The translations under genes were made by a program, and so were the position numbers. Below the pieces are notes generated by a model. The model was not told where the DNA came from and did not search any database. It saw only the letters and a program-made list of their open reading frames with translations. From Echinicola shivajiensis (GTDB lineage Bacteria > Bacteroidota > Bacteroidia > Cytophagales > Cyclobacteriaceae), in the NCBI RefSeq assembly GCF_018642165.1, contig NZ_JAHHZM010000015.1:1-64000 (forward strand): DNA of 64,000 bases, in the 5' to 3' direction. Positions 17,151-26,124 of the stretch are shown in pieces. The first letter of the stretch is position 1; every line of letters begins with the position of its first letter.

Positions 17151-17975
17151 ATGGCTAAAAAGGATCAGGATAAACATTCAAAAAGAAAAGAAGAAGACAA
17201 GGATTTTGGTTTGCCAGAAATCAAAATTACGCCTATTTCTAGTGAAGAAGAGAAGCCTGAACCTAAAGTAACGCCAGTTCCAGAGAAGAAAATAGAAAAG
17301 GAGCCAACCAAAGAACCTGCAGAGGAGAAAAAGGACACTCCTCCAACCGCAATTCCAGTGGCAAGCCCCCAAAAGGAAAAGGTGGAAGCTAAAGAAGAAA
17401 AACCTGAGCCTAAAGAAGAGAAAAAAGAGGCAGTTCCGATTGTTGCCACCAGTGCTGGACCAAGTAGATCAATCTCTGAAGAAAAGGAAGAAAAGAGTAG
17501 CAGTAAGGCCTGGATAATCATTTTACTTATTTTCTTGTTGGGAGTCATTGGTTATTCAATTTATTATTTCGCAGGTGATGGAGACAGTAAAGATGTTGAA
17601 TCTTATCTAACTCAAGATGCCGAACCAATTAGCCCAAGCGAACCGGAAAATGTAGAGGAAGAAGTTGTTGAAGAAGTTCCTACAGCTCCGATTGAAGCAG
17701 CACCTGAGACACCAAGTCTTACAAGAATCAGCGAAAAGGGTGATAGCCCAAGGTATTTGGTGACAGTAGGCGCATTCATCGATGGGGATTTGGCAAAGGA
17801 CTTTTCTGACCGATTAAACAAAAAAGGATATAGCACCTATATTATACAACCTGGCTATGGTTCATCGTTTTATAAATTGGCCATAGCAGACTTTGACAAT
17901 GTGGTAGATGCCACGGCCATGATCAACGAAGAGCAGGCCAATTTTGAAGAAACTTTATGGGTTTTTAAATACTAA
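17151..17975 (+). CDS. SPOR domain membrane protein
   Basis: A 274-aa protein with a cytoplasmic Lys/Glu/Pro-rich N-terminus (1-118), one transmembrane helix (~120-140), an acidic Pro-rich periplasmic linker (~145-195) and a C-terminal SPOR domain (~201-272, RYLVTVGAFIDGDLAKDFSD). SPOR domains bind denuded septal peptidoglycan, so a role at the division site is likely. It stands first in a run with ExbB/TolQ, ExbD/TolR and TonB/TolA-like genes (one base before the ATG of the next gene), which fits a Tol-like envelope constriction system. Confidence 0.9.
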   Translation: MAKKDQDKHSKRKEEDKDFGLPEIKITPISSEEEKPEPKVTPVPEKKIEKEPTKEPAEEKKDTPPTAIPVASPQKEKVEAKEEKPEPKEEKKEAVPIVATSAGPSRSISEEKEEKSSSKAWIIILLIFLLGVIGYSIYYFAGDGDSKDVESYLTQDAEPISPSEPENVEEEVVEEVPTAPIEAAPETPSLTRISEKGDSPRYLVTVGAFIDGDLAKDFSDRLNKKGYSTYIIQPGYGSSFYKLAIADFDNVVDATAMINEEQANFEETLWVFKY

Positions 17976-17976
17976 T

Positions 17977-18672
17977 ATGATATTACTACAGACTTTATCA
18001 ACCAATGATTCATTGGTTGCGGATTCCCTTTCCGTTATGGAAAACAGTGCTGACAGTATTGGCCTTATGGATTTGATGATTAAAGGCGGCTATATGATGT
18101 TGCCTTTGTATGCGTTATTTGTATTGGCAGTATTTATTTTTGTAGAGAGGTTGATTACCTTGAAAAAGGCGGCCCAAACACCAAGGGGAATGGTAGATCA
18201 GGTGAAAATGATGGTACAAACCGGGGATATCGGAGGTGCCAGAATGATCTGCCAAGGAGAAGATACACCAGTGGCCAATATGATAGCCAAAGGCTTGGAT
18301 AGGATAGGAAGCCCGCTCAAAAACATTGAAGTGGCCATCGAAAACGTGGGCAAGATAGAGATATATAAGTTGGAGAAAAACCTCAGCTTATTGGCTACTG
18401 TATCTGGCGCTGCTCCAATGATTGGTTTCTTGGGTACTGTAGCAGGGATGATCAGGGCGTTTATTGGTGTGGCCCAGGAAGAAGGAATGGTTTCACCTAA
18501 ATTACTTTCGACAGGTATTTATGAGGCCATGATCACTACAGCAACTGGTTTGGTGGTCGGTATTATAGCTTATTTGGGCTATAACTATCTCGTGACTAGA
18601 GTATCTAAGCTGATCCACAATATGGAATATACTACTGTGGAATTCATGGATTTATTGCAGGATAAAAAATAA
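17977..18672 (+). CDS. MotA/TolQ/ExbB proton channel protein
   Basis: A 231-aa inner-membrane protein. I place the start at the ATG at 17977, one base after the preceding stop, rather than the upstream in-frame TTG at 17944, which lies inside the SPOR gene. The first helix is at residues ~40-57, and the pair of helices around VSGAAPMIGFLGTVAGMI and TTATGLVVGIIAYLGYNYL is the conserved ExbB/TolQ core. With the ExbD homologue it forms a proton-driven motor that energises an envelope protein. Confidence 0.92.
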   Translation: MILLQTLSTNDSLVADSLSVMENSADSIGLMDLMIKGGYMMLPLYALFVLAVFIFVERLITLKKAAQTPRGMVDQVKMMVQTGDIGGARMICQGEDTPVANMIAKGLDRIGSPLKNIEVAIENVGKIEIYKLEKNLSLLATVSGAAPMIGFLGTVAGMIRAFIGVAQEEGMVSPKLLSTGIYEAMITTATGLVVGIIAYLGYNYLVTRVSKLIHNMEYTTVEFMDLLQDKK

Positions 18673-18673
18673 T

Positions 18674-19066
18674 ATGGCACTTCAATCCAAAAATAAGATA
18701 GAGGCGGCGTTTAGCATGTCTTCGATGACAGATATAATATTTCTGTTATTGATCTTCTTTATGCTTACCTCTTCCTTTATTACCCCTTCAGGACTACCTG
18801 TAAACCTGCCAAGTAGTGAGGCATCAGATATTGTGATGCAGGAAGTGACTGTTACTGTTACCAAAGACTTGAAATATTCCGTTAACGACAAAATTATCAG
18901 TCGTGAGGAAATTAAAAGTGAGCTAACCAAGTTATTAAAAGGTAAGGATGGACAGGTTGTTTTGCATATTGACAAGGAAGTACCTGTGGAATACCTAGTT
19001 GAAATAGGAGGTATAGCGGCATTACTGGAAGCAAATGTTTCTATCGCTACCAAACCTTACAAATAA
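18674..19066 (+). CDS. ExbD/TolR biopolymer transport protein
   Basis: A 130-aa protein with one N-terminal helix (~19-38) holding the essential Asp (D20 in MTDIIFLLLIFFMLTSSF) that carries protons in this family, and a periplasmic domain from residue ~42. It follows ExbB/TolQ after one base and precedes the TonB/TolA-like gene by five, so the three form a motor complex. Confidence 0.93.
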   Translation: MALQSKNKIEAAFSMSSMTDIIFLLLIFFMLTSSFITPSGLPVNLPSSEASDIVMQEVTVTVTKDLKYSVNDKIISREEIKSELTKLLKGKDGQVVLHIDKEVPVEYLVEIGGIAALLEANVSIATKPYK

Positions 19067-19071
19067 TAAGA

Positions 19072-20040
19072 ATGGAAGTAGAGGGTATCAATAAGGAAGA
19101 GCTGGATAGTAAAAAGAAAGCTACCATTATAACCATTATAGTAAATATTTTGGTATTGGTAGCAATTTACTTCATTGTGGTTTGGAGACCACCCGTTCCC
19201 CCTATGGCCCAATTTGGACTTGAATTGAACCTTGGTTTTACCGATACTGGAAGCGGTAATGAGCAAACTGATGCGCCACCATCAGAAAGTAAAGAAATCA
19301 ATACAGATAGTCCTGCACCGGGAAATCCAGTAGAGCAGGTAACGGAGCCTGTTCAACCAGTTGTACAGCCGCAACCAGAACCAGCAACAAAGCCTAAGCC
19401 TTCAGAGTCGAAAAGTAGCCTTGAAACAAAGTCTAATGTAGTAAGTCCTTTAAAGGGGGCTGAGAAGACTACCGAGGCGGTTAAGGAAACCAATAAGCCT
19501 GAAGAAAGCGCTAAGCCCGTTACTGAACCTGTAGAAAAGAAAGAGGAGAAAGTAGAAGAAAAGATCGAGGAAAAAGTAGAAGAAAAGCCTAAGATTGATC
19601 AAAGGGCTATTTTTGGGGCAGCAGGAAATAAAGGCACAAGCAAAGAGGCCTCTGCAGGCAGTAACCAAGGAAATTCTACGCAAAAAGGTGATGAAGGAAA
19701 TCCTGAAGGTACTATTGACGGCCGTTCTATTTTGCAGTCTGGAGGAGGTAATGCAGGAAATGGATCTGGTTATAATTTGGATCTGGCAGGCTGGGATTTT
19801 GCTAGCAAACCTAATATTCAGGATAGGGTTTCTAACCGAAGTGGCAGAATAGTTTTCAAAATAGTTGTAGATGATAATGGCCGAATTGCCCAGGCCATAC
19901 CTTTGGAATATAATGTTACTAATGAAGTATTGGCTTATTATCGTGGTGTGGTCAATAAACTCAATTTTAAAAGGAAAAGCGGCAACCCAACCGCCGAATA
20001 TTCTGAAGGGAAAATTACCTTTATTATCAAAGTAGATTAA
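19072..20040 (+). CDS. TonB/TolA-like energy transducer
   Basis: A 322-aa protein with an N-terminal membrane anchor (~17-37), a long Pro/Glu/Lys-rich periplasm-spanning stretch (~60-190, with VEEKIEEKVEEK repeats), a Gly/Ser/Asn-rich linker and a small C-terminal domain (~250-322, IVFKIVVDDNGRIAQA) resembling TonB C-terminal domains. Together with the ExbB and ExbD homologues it could couple the proton gradient to an outer-membrane partner. TonB versus TolA function cannot be decided; the SPOR gene beside it favours a Tol-like role. Confidence 0.85.
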   Translation: MEVEGINKEELDSKKKATIITIIVNILVLVAIYFIVVWRPPVPPMAQFGLELNLGFTDTGSGNEQTDAPPSESKEINTDSPAPGNPVEQVTEPVQPVVQPQPEPATKPKPSESKSSLETKSNVVSPLKGAEKTTEAVKETNKPEESAKPVTEPVEKKEEKVEEKIEEKVEEKPKIDQRAIFGAAGNKGTSKEASAGSNQGNSTQKGDEGNPEGTIDGRSILQSGGGNAGNGSGYNLDLAGWDFASKPNIQDRVSNRSGRIVFKIVVDDNGRIAQAIPLEYNVTNEVLAYYRGVVNKLNFKRKSGNPTAEYSEGKITFIIKVD

Positions 20041-20046
20041 CAGGAC

Positions 20047-21339
20047 ATGAATTATCAGGAAACGTTGGACTATCTGTTCAATGCCTTGCCCATGTTCCAG
20101 CGAATTGGTGCAGCAGCCTTTAAGAAAGATCTAAGCAATACCATTCAGCTTTGTGAACATTTGGGGAATCCCCAAAATAAATTCAAATCTATACATGTGG
20201 CAGGAACCAATGGCAAGGGAAGTTCTTCTCATGCTATTGCTGCGGTTTTACAGGAGGCAGGTTATAAGGTTGGGCTATATACTTCTCCGCACCTTAAATC
20301 TTTTACGGAGAGGATCAAAATCAATGGTAAAGAAATTCCAGCTGATAAGGTAATAGAGTTTGTCGCAGAATATAAGGGGTACCTAGATGAACTGAAGCCC
20401 AGCTTTTTTGAAATGACCGTAGGCATGGCATTCAAGCATTTTGCTGATGAAAGGGTGGATTATGCTGTGGTGGAAGTGGGGATGGGAGGAAGGTTGGACA
20501 GTACCAATGTCCTGAGACCTGAGCTTTGTTTAATTACCAATATCGGCTTGGACCATACCCAGTTTTTGGGAAATACTTTAGAAGAAATTGCTGTTGAAAA
20601 GGCAGGGATTATTAAGTCCAAAACACCAGTTGTAATCAGTCAAAGTCAAGTAGAGACAAAACCTGTTTTTTCAGAAATTGCCAGTGAACGTTCAGCCCCG
20701 ATATATTTTGCGGATGAGAATTATTTGGTTTTATTTAAAGGTTTATCTAGTGATGGTTTGTTGTCTGATTATCAGGTTTTTAAAAATAATGAAGAGAGCT
20801 GCGTTTCAATAGATCTTTTGGGGAAATACCAGGCTAAAAACCTAGCTGGAGTGTTAATGAGTATTGATCTATTGAGGGGAAAAGATCTTAAAATAGAGGA
20901 GAGACATATCTTAAAAGGTTTGGCTCACGCATCAAAGGTTACTGGTTTGAAAGGTAGATTCCAAAAATTGCAGGAAGCACCTTTGGTATATTGCGATACT
21001 GGTCATAATGTTGATGGAATTAGAATGATCACGGCGCAAATACAGGAAATGGATTTTCGCAAATTACACATGATATTGGGGATGGTTAACGACAAAGATC
21101 TTGGGGAGGTGTTGAAATTGTTGCCAAAAGATGCCGAATATACTTTTTGCCAGGCCAATATTCCTAGGGCTTTGGAGGCAGAACAGCTGAAAGAGCAAGC
21201 GGAAAAACAAGGATTAATGGGGAGAGTGATTAAGGATGTTAATGAAGCCTTGACCCAAGCGATAAAAAAAGCGGATAAAAAGGACTTAATTTTTGTTGGA
21301 GGAAGTACCTTTGTGGTCGCAGAAATTGAAAATTTATAA
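20047..21339 (+). CDS. folC: Bifunctional folylpolyglutamate / dihydrofolate synthase
   Basis: A 430-aa Mur-ligase-type ATPase that adds glutamate to folates. The ATP loop HVAGTNGKGSSSHA (~52-65), YTSPHLKSFTERI, the VEVGMGGRLDSTNV motif and the ITNIGLDHTQFLG motif are all present. Length is normal. It starts six bases after the TonB-like gene and is followed after one base by trmB, so all are probably cotranscribed. Confidence 0.95.
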   Translation: MNYQETLDYLFNALPMFQRIGAAAFKKDLSNTIQLCEHLGNPQNKFKSIHVAGTNGKGSSSHAIAAVLQEAGYKVGLYTSPHLKSFTERIKINGKEIPADKVIEFVAEYKGYLDELKPSFFEMTVGMAFKHFADERVDYAVVEVGMGGRLDSTNVLRPELCLITNIGLDHTQFLGNTLEEIAVEKAGIIKSKTPVVISQSQVETKPVFSEIASERSAPIYFADENYLVLFKGLSSDGLLSDYQVFKNNEESCVSIDLLGKYQAKNLAGVLMSIDLLRGKDLKIEERHILKGLAHASKVTGLKGRFQKLQEAPLVYCDTGHNVDGIRMITAQIQEMDFRKLHMILGMVNDKDLGEVLKLLPKDAEYTFCQANIPRALEAEQLKEQAEKQGLMGRVIKDVNEALTQAIKKADKKDLIFVGGSTFVVAEIENL

Positions 21340-21340
21340 A

Positions 21341-22000
21341 ATGGGTAGAAATAAACTTGCCAGGTTTAAGGCCAATGAAGAAAACAGGAATGTGGTTCAG
21401 GAAGGCAAAGAGATTTTTGAAAAGATAAAAGGGAACTGGAACAAAGAGCAGTTTCAAAATGATCATCCTATAGTAGTTGAATTGGCCTGTGGAAGAGGGG
21501 AGTTTACCGTTGGGTTCGCAAGACACTATCGTGAAAGGAATTTTATAGGTGTGGATATCAAGGGCTCTAGAATCTGGAAAGGAAGTACTATAGCCATTTC
21601 GGAAGGTTTAGAGAATGTAGCTTTTCTAAGAACCCAGATCGAGCACTTGGACAAGTTTTTTTCGGAGGGGGAAATTAGTGAGCTATGGATTACATTTCCA
21701 GACCCTAGACCCAGGGATGGCGATGAGAAGAAGAGATTGACCAGTCCAAGATTTTTGGAACTTTATAAGCCAATGATCAAAAAAGATGGTATTATCAATT
21801 TTAAGACAGATAACACTGGTTTGTTCGATTATACGCTAGAGTTACTGAAAGAAAGGGAGGACATAGAGATTTTGGAATTTACGCATGACTTTTACAGCTC
21901 TGAGATGAGAGATGAGCATCATGGAATAAAGACGCGATATGAAGCGATGTTCAGCGCTAAAGGTGAAAAAATCAAGTACCTGAAGTTTAAATTTAATTAA
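21341..22000 (+). CDS. trmB: tRNA (guanine46-N7)-methyltransferase
   Basis: A 219-aa SAM-dependent methyltransferase making m7G46 in tRNA. The start is taken at ATG 21341 (MGRNKLARF), one base after folC stops, not the in-frame TTG at 21293 inside folC. The SAM motif VELACGRGEFTVGFA, the FIGVDIKGSRIWKG segment and the WITFPDPRPRDGD motif identify the family. A strong terminator follows. Confidence 0.94.
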   Translation: MGRNKLARFKANEENRNVVQEGKEIFEKIKGNWNKEQFQNDHPIVVELACGRGEFTVGFARHYRERNFIGVDIKGSRIWKGSTIAISEGLENVAFLRTQIEHLDKFFSEGEISELWITFPDPRPRDGDEKKRLTSPRFLELYKPMIKKDGIINFKTDNTGLFDYTLELLKEREDIEILEFTHDFYSSEMRDEHHGIKTRYEAMFSAKGEKIKYLKFKFN

Positions 22001-22040
22001 CAAAAAGGCCTTTGATAATCAATTCAGAGGCCTTTTTGTT
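22001..22040. terminator. Bidirectional terminator after trmB
   Basis: The arms ACAAAAAGGCCT (from 22000) and AGGCCTTTTTGT (to 22039) pair around a ~16-nt loop and have A- and T-runs in the arms, so the hairpin can stop both trmB and the converging gene at 22051. Confidence 0.88.
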
Positions 22041-22050
22041 GTTTTTATAT

Positions 22051-22677
22051 TTAGTCTTCAATTTCCAAAGATTCCAATATATCGGCGAGTTCATCAAAGT
22101 CTTTTAAGCCAGGCTTAATTTCATCCCCACCTTTCATGGCTATTCCTTTTACTTGGGTAGCTGCAATGGTTTCATCAATGCTTTCTGCCTCAAGTCCAAA
22201 CCCTAATAAAACATCACATTTTGAAGATAATTCCTTGATCAATGCAATGGTTTCTTCATCCAGCTTTAAATTGGAAGATTCCAATAACAAGGTCACCTGA
22301 TTTTCTTTCATTCCTGGAGCTTTAGCAACCAATTCCTTTAATTCATCCAAGGTTTCAGCCCATTTGTTCCAGATAATGCCAAAAGAAGTGTTTAAAAGCA
22401 TCTGTAGATGATGCTCTTCTGCGACTTGAATATAGCTTATTCCTTCATAGTTTTTTACTGTCTCCAGGATTTTGTCAGGATGTGTGTTTTCAAATTCGGC
22501 TACATAATCCAAACCAGAAAGCCAGTTGGTCATTTCCTTGAATTTTTCAGGAGAAAGGAAGTTTTTATTGTTCTCCTCTAGATTAAATCCCATTAAATCC
22601 ACATACATTCCTGCACAATAACGGGCATCGCTCAGGTTATTAACAGTACTTATTTTTACAAAAGTCTTAAGCGCCAT
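22051..22677 (-). CDS. TrpF-like (phosphoribosylanthranilate isomerase-like) barrel protein
   Basis: A 208-aa protein whose start KTFVKISTVNNLSDARYCAG and following MGFNLEE recall the TrpF opening (KICGI..., GFIF), and whose end IKPGLKDFDELADILESL recalls the last TrpF helix. The usual TrpF catalytic Cys after KI is replaced by Ser (KIST). There are no trp genes nearby. It is probably a TIM-barrel relative with a different or lost activity; the assignment is tentative. Confidence 0.5.
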   Translation of the reverse strand: MALKTFVKISTVNNLSDARYCAGMYVDLMGFNLEENNKNFLSPEKFKEMTNWLSGLDYVAEFENTHPDKILETVKNYEGISYIQVAEEHHLQMLLNTSFGIIWNKWAETLDELKELVAKAPGMKENQVTLLLESSNLKLDEETIALIKELSSKCDVLLGFGLEAESIDETIAATQVKGIAMKGGDEIKPGLKDFDELADILESLEIED

Positions 22678-22813
22678 TCCAAATCGGTTTTAGCAATTGA
22701 TATAATTCTTAAATTTCGCTCAAAGATAATCAGAAAAGGGGCTTTTTCTATATGATCCTTGTCAAGCTTTGGATTTAGAAAATACAAAGCTGCTAATTTT
22801 CAGGATAAAAATG

Positions 22814-22821
22814 TATTTTTG
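22814..22821 (+). promoter_or_regulatory. Predicted -7 element for lipoprotein-protease pair
   Basis: TATTTTTG matches TAnnTTTG exactly and lies 21 bases before the ATG at 22843. No clear -33 TTG was found. Confidence 0.4.
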
Positions 22822-22842
22822 TATTATACCAAGCATAACTGA

Positions 22843-23520
22843 ATGAAGAAAGTTCTACTTTATGTATTAATATTGTTTGTTGCTGCCTGTCAGGAAAGTA
22901 CACCTGATTCAGTGGAACTAGGTCTTGATTATATGCCCTTATCCGTTAATAGATTCTGGATATATGAAGTTGCCGAAACCATTTATTTTGGAGAATCTGA
23001 TATTGAGTCCTCCAATTTTTTTTATAGGGATATTATCAGTAAAAGTAGTATAGATGTAGAAGGCAATCTGGTTTATTTGGTAACTCGTGAGAAATCGAAT
23101 AATCAATCAGATTGGGAAAAACATAGTGTTTACACCCTTCAGTTAAAGCAGCAGTCCCTTTTACGTTATTCAGATAATTTCAAAGATATTCCTTTGGTCT
23201 TTCCACCTAAAAACCTGATTAGTTGGGATGCCAATGCTTATAATAACCTTTCCAAAGATGAGTTTAATTTAGAGTTAGTCAATGCTTATGAATTAAATAA
23301 CAAGACCCATCAAAGTGTGGCAAGAGTTATACAGGAAGAAGAAGATGATATGATCACTTTTAGGGATAACCGGTATGAGATTTATGCAAAGGGAGTTGGA
23401 TTGATAGAAAAGTATTATGAAGTGCTTAGCTATTGTTCTAGGAATGATTGCCTTGGAGAACAAATAATTGATGGAGGCCGTATTACACATTTGAAACTAA
23501 TCAGCAATGGACAATATTAA
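22843..23520 (+). CDS. Hypothetical lipoprotein upstream of T9SS protease
   Basis: A 225-aa protein with a lipoprotein signal ending VAAC (Cys16). The body is beta-rich, starting LGLDYMPLSVNRFWIYEV, a pattern seen in Bacteroidota lipoproteins described only as hypothetical. Two Cys near the C-terminus (in CSRNDC) could form a disulfide. The gene overlaps the protease gene by 14 bases, so the two products are made together; it could assist or be processed by the protease. Function unknown. Confidence 0.75.
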   Translation: MKKVLLYVLILFVAACQESTPDSVELGLDYMPLSVNRFWIYEVAETIYFGESDIESSNFFYRDIISKSSIDVEGNLVYLVTREKSNNQSDWEKHSVYTLQLKQQSLLRYSDNFKDIPLVFPPKNLISWDANAYNNLSKDEFNLELVNAYELNNKTHQSVARVIQEEEDDMITFRDNRYEIYAKGVGLIEKYYEVLSYCSRNDCLGEQIIDGGRITHLKLISNGQY

Positions 23521-25159
23521 AATTGGAATTTTAGTTCTTTCATGGGTATTGCTTTCAGGATCATTTGCTTATGGTCAAGATAGGTATGTGGTGAAATATA
23601 AATACAAACCCCAAACTGGATATAGTTTGGAAAGGCCTGAGGAATTTTTGACTCAAAAAGCACTCGATAGAAGGTCACGGGAAGGGATTTTGGCAGACAG
23701 CACTGATTTACCAGTATCACAAAAGTACGTTGAAAGTGTCGCAGGAATAGTGGAAGAAGTGATCTATAATTCAAAATGGTTTAATGCTTCTGTGGTTATT
23801 GCGAGTGAAGATCAAGTTGAAATCTTAAAAACTTTAGATTTTGTTGCTGAGGATGGCGTGGAGCTAATAGCGAAGAATTACTATTCAAATGGAAGTAATG
23901 GTAGGTCGAATATCTTAAAACTTCCAGTAAATATCCAAGTTAGGACCAAGGGGAGTTCAGAAGATGATTATGCCTTTCAAAATAGTATTTTAGGGCTTCC
24001 GGAGATGCATGCTGAAGGATTGACAGGAAAAGGAATTACCATCGCTGTTTTTGATGGGGGCTTTTTGAATACAGATGAAATCGATGGTATGAAGCATTTG
24101 TTTGATGATAATAAGATCATCGCCACCAAAGATTTTGTTATGCCATGGTCTGATGATGTTTTTAGGACCGAAACACATGGTACCTCCGCCTTGTCGTTGA
24201 TTGCTGCCAATGATGTGAACACCTTAGTGGCAGGCGCTTTTGATGCGAATTATATTTTGTGTATTACCGAGGATGTATCTTCAGAATATAGAATAGAGGA
24301 ATATAACTGGGCAAGAGCGGCAGAGTATGCCGATAGTTTAGGTACAGATATAATTAGTAGTTCATTAGGCTATAATTATTTCAATGATCCGGGAATGAAT
24401 TACACCAAGGCTGATTTGGATGGTGAAACTGCTTTAATCACAAAAGCGGCCAATATTGCATCAGATAAAGGCATATTAGTAGTTACCAGTGCGGGTAATG
24501 AAGGAGGTGGATCAGAAATCACCATTACCGCTCCTGCAGACTCCAAAGGTGTACTTTCGATAGGGGCGGTGAGTAAGGATTTGACCCGTTCCTCGTTCAG
24601 TTCCATAGGCCCAACAGCAGATGGGAGAACAAAGCCTGACCTAATGGCATTGGGAAGTGGGGTGAGGTTATGGAGAGGAATCAATGCCACTTCAACTTCC
24701 AGCGGTACTTCCTTTTCTGCTCCTCAAATTGCTGCTCTTGCTGCTGGAATTTGGCAGGGAAGGCCAGAATGGACCAAGGATGAATTGGTATATTATTTAC
24801 TAATGAGTGGCAGTAATGCCAATGATCCCAATTCAGAATTAGGCTATGGAGTCCCTAATTTTGAATTGGCTTATTATGGAGAAATATTGGATGTGGAGCT
24901 GAGTCCGGAAATTTATGAGACCAAGATCTATCCTAATCCGCTTGAAGGAAAGGATTTATTTATCAAGTTTGGACATAAGGATCAATGCACCTATACCCTC
25001 ATAAATGGTAATGGCCAAATAGTGAGCAAGGATATGCTTTCGCGTACTTCTAATAGGGATCCATACGAGTTGAAAATTAATTCATTGAATAAGGGATTAT
25101 ATATAATAGAATTGATAGAAGGAGTTTCCTCAGAAAGGCACCCTATATTGATCAGGTAA
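23507..25159 (+). CDS. S8 subtilisin-like serine protease with T9SS sorting domain
   Basis: A 550-aa secreted protease. After the signal peptide (to ~A22), a propeptide region precedes the S8 domain with the triad D183 (IAVFDGGF), H224 (ETHGTSA) and S402 (SGTSFSAP). Residues ~470-550 form a C-terminal sorting domain (IYPNPLEG, then LINGNGQIV, LNKGLYIIEL), which directs export by the Bacteroidota type IX system. Its gene overlaps the upstream lipoprotein gene. It is probably cell-surface or extracellular. Confidence 0.93.
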   Translation: MDNIKIGILVLSWVLLSGSFAYGQDRYVVKYKYKPQTGYSLERPEEFLTQKALDRRSREGILADSTDLPVSQKYVESVAGIVEEVIYNSKWFNASVVIASEDQVEILKTLDFVAEDGVELIAKNYYSNGSNGRSNILKLPVNIQVRTKGSSEDDYAFQNSILGLPEMHAEGLTGKGITIAVFDGGFLNTDEIDGMKHLFDDNKIIATKDFVMPWSDDVFRTETHGTSALSLIAANDVNTLVAGAFDANYILCITEDVSSEYRIEEYNWARAAEYADSLGTDIISSSLGYNYFNDPGMNYTKADLDGETALITKAANIASDKGILVVTSAGNEGGGSEITITAPADSKGVLSIGAVSKDLTRSSFSSIGPTADGRTKPDLMALGSGVRLWRGINATSTSSGTSFSAPQIAALAAGIWQGRPEWTKDELVYYLLMSGSNANDPNSELGYGVPNFELAYYGEILDVELSPEIYETKIYPNPLEGKDLFIKFGHKDQCTYTLINGNGQIVSKDMLSRTSNRDPYELKINSLNKGLYIIELIEGVSSERHPILIR

Positions 25160-25178
25160 AATATTGACTATCTTTTTA

Positions 25179-25226
25179 ATAGGTTCCGGCGTTTTTAATG
25201 TGAAAATTCTGGAACCTATATTTTTA
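25179..25226 (+). terminator. Terminator-like hairpin after protease gene
   Basis: A 9-bp perfect stem (ATAGGTTCC 25179-25187 with GGAACCTAT 25211-25219), a 23-nt loop, then ATTTTTATT. It lies 20 bases after the protease stop codon. Confidence 0.6.
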
Positions 25227-25315
25227 TTAATACCTTAAGTCAAGCCCATAATTTTGATGGTTTAGTTTTTGGGAAAATTTTGTTTTCTTTAAGCATTATT
25301 AAATAACACTATTAT

Positions 25316-25969
25316 ATGAGTACATTGGTAGCTCCGTCTGTATTGGCCTCGGATTTCGGGAATTTAAAATCTGAAATAGAAATGTTGAATGCGTCAGTAG
25401 CAGACTATATTCATGTGGATATCATGGATGGGGTCTTTGTTCCCAACATATCTTTTGGTTTTCCTGTTTTGGAAGCGATTAATCGTCATGCCAAGAAACC
25501 ATTGGATGTTCACCTTATGATTGTGAATCCAGATCAGTATCTGAAAGCATTTAAAGACGCAGGAGCAGGAACTATTACTGTTCATATAGAGGCGTGTAAT
25601 CATTTGCACCGAAGTATTCAAGCCATTAAAGAATTAGGTTGTAAGGCCGGGGTGGCCATTAATCCGCATACCTCTGTGGAATTATTGAGGGATATCATCA
25701 GAGACATAGATCAGGTTATAATCATGTCTGTAAACCCTGGTTTTGGAGGTCAGAAGTTTATAGAACACACTTATTCAAAGATTCGTGACTTGAAGGCTAT
25801 CATTACTGCAACAGGTTCCAAAGCCAAGATAGAAATAGATGGTGGCGTTAATATGGATAATGCAGCTAAAATTATAGATTCGGGGGCTGATATCTTGGTG
25901 GCAGGAAGTTTTGTGTTTAATTCTGAAAATCCAGAAAATACCATAGAATCCTTGAAGCAAATCCAATAG
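25316..25969 (+). CDS. rpe: Ribulose-phosphate 3-epimerase
   Basis: A 217-aa TIM-barrel enzyme that interconverts ribulose-5-phosphate and xylulose-5-phosphate in the pentose phosphate pathway. The N-terminal APSVLASDFGNL, the HVDIMDGVFVPNISFG metal motif, PLDVHLMI, the MSVNPGFGGQKFI loop and EIDGGVN near the end are diagnostic. Length is normal. It appears to be transcribed alone. Confidence 0.96.
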   Translation: MSTLVAPSVLASDFGNLKSEIEMLNASVADYIHVDIMDGVFVPNISFGFPVLEAINRHAKKPLDVHLMIVNPDQYLKAFKDAGAGTITVHIEACNHLHRSIQAIKELGCKAGVAINPHTSVELLRDIIRDIDQVIIMSVNPGFGGQKFIEHTYSKIRDLKAIITATGSKAKIEIDGGVNMDNAAKIIDSGADILVAGSFVFNSENPENTIESLKQIQ

Positions 25970-26124
25970 AACCAGCTTTTTAGGAGGGTTTTTGCATTGG
26001 TATCCAATGTTTTTGGTATTAATAAAATTAAGTTTTTTTACGGAAAATTCTTGCTTAATAAGCTTTAAACCCTTTTATTGGAATTTAGTTAAGTTTACAG
26101 TATTTATTAAAAAGATTGAAAAAG

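Noticed and set aside
17165-17548. Minus-strand ORF of 127 codons
   Set aside because: It is antisense to the Lys/Glu-rich part of the SPOR protein; the Ser/Phe-rich product is the expected mirror of such codons.
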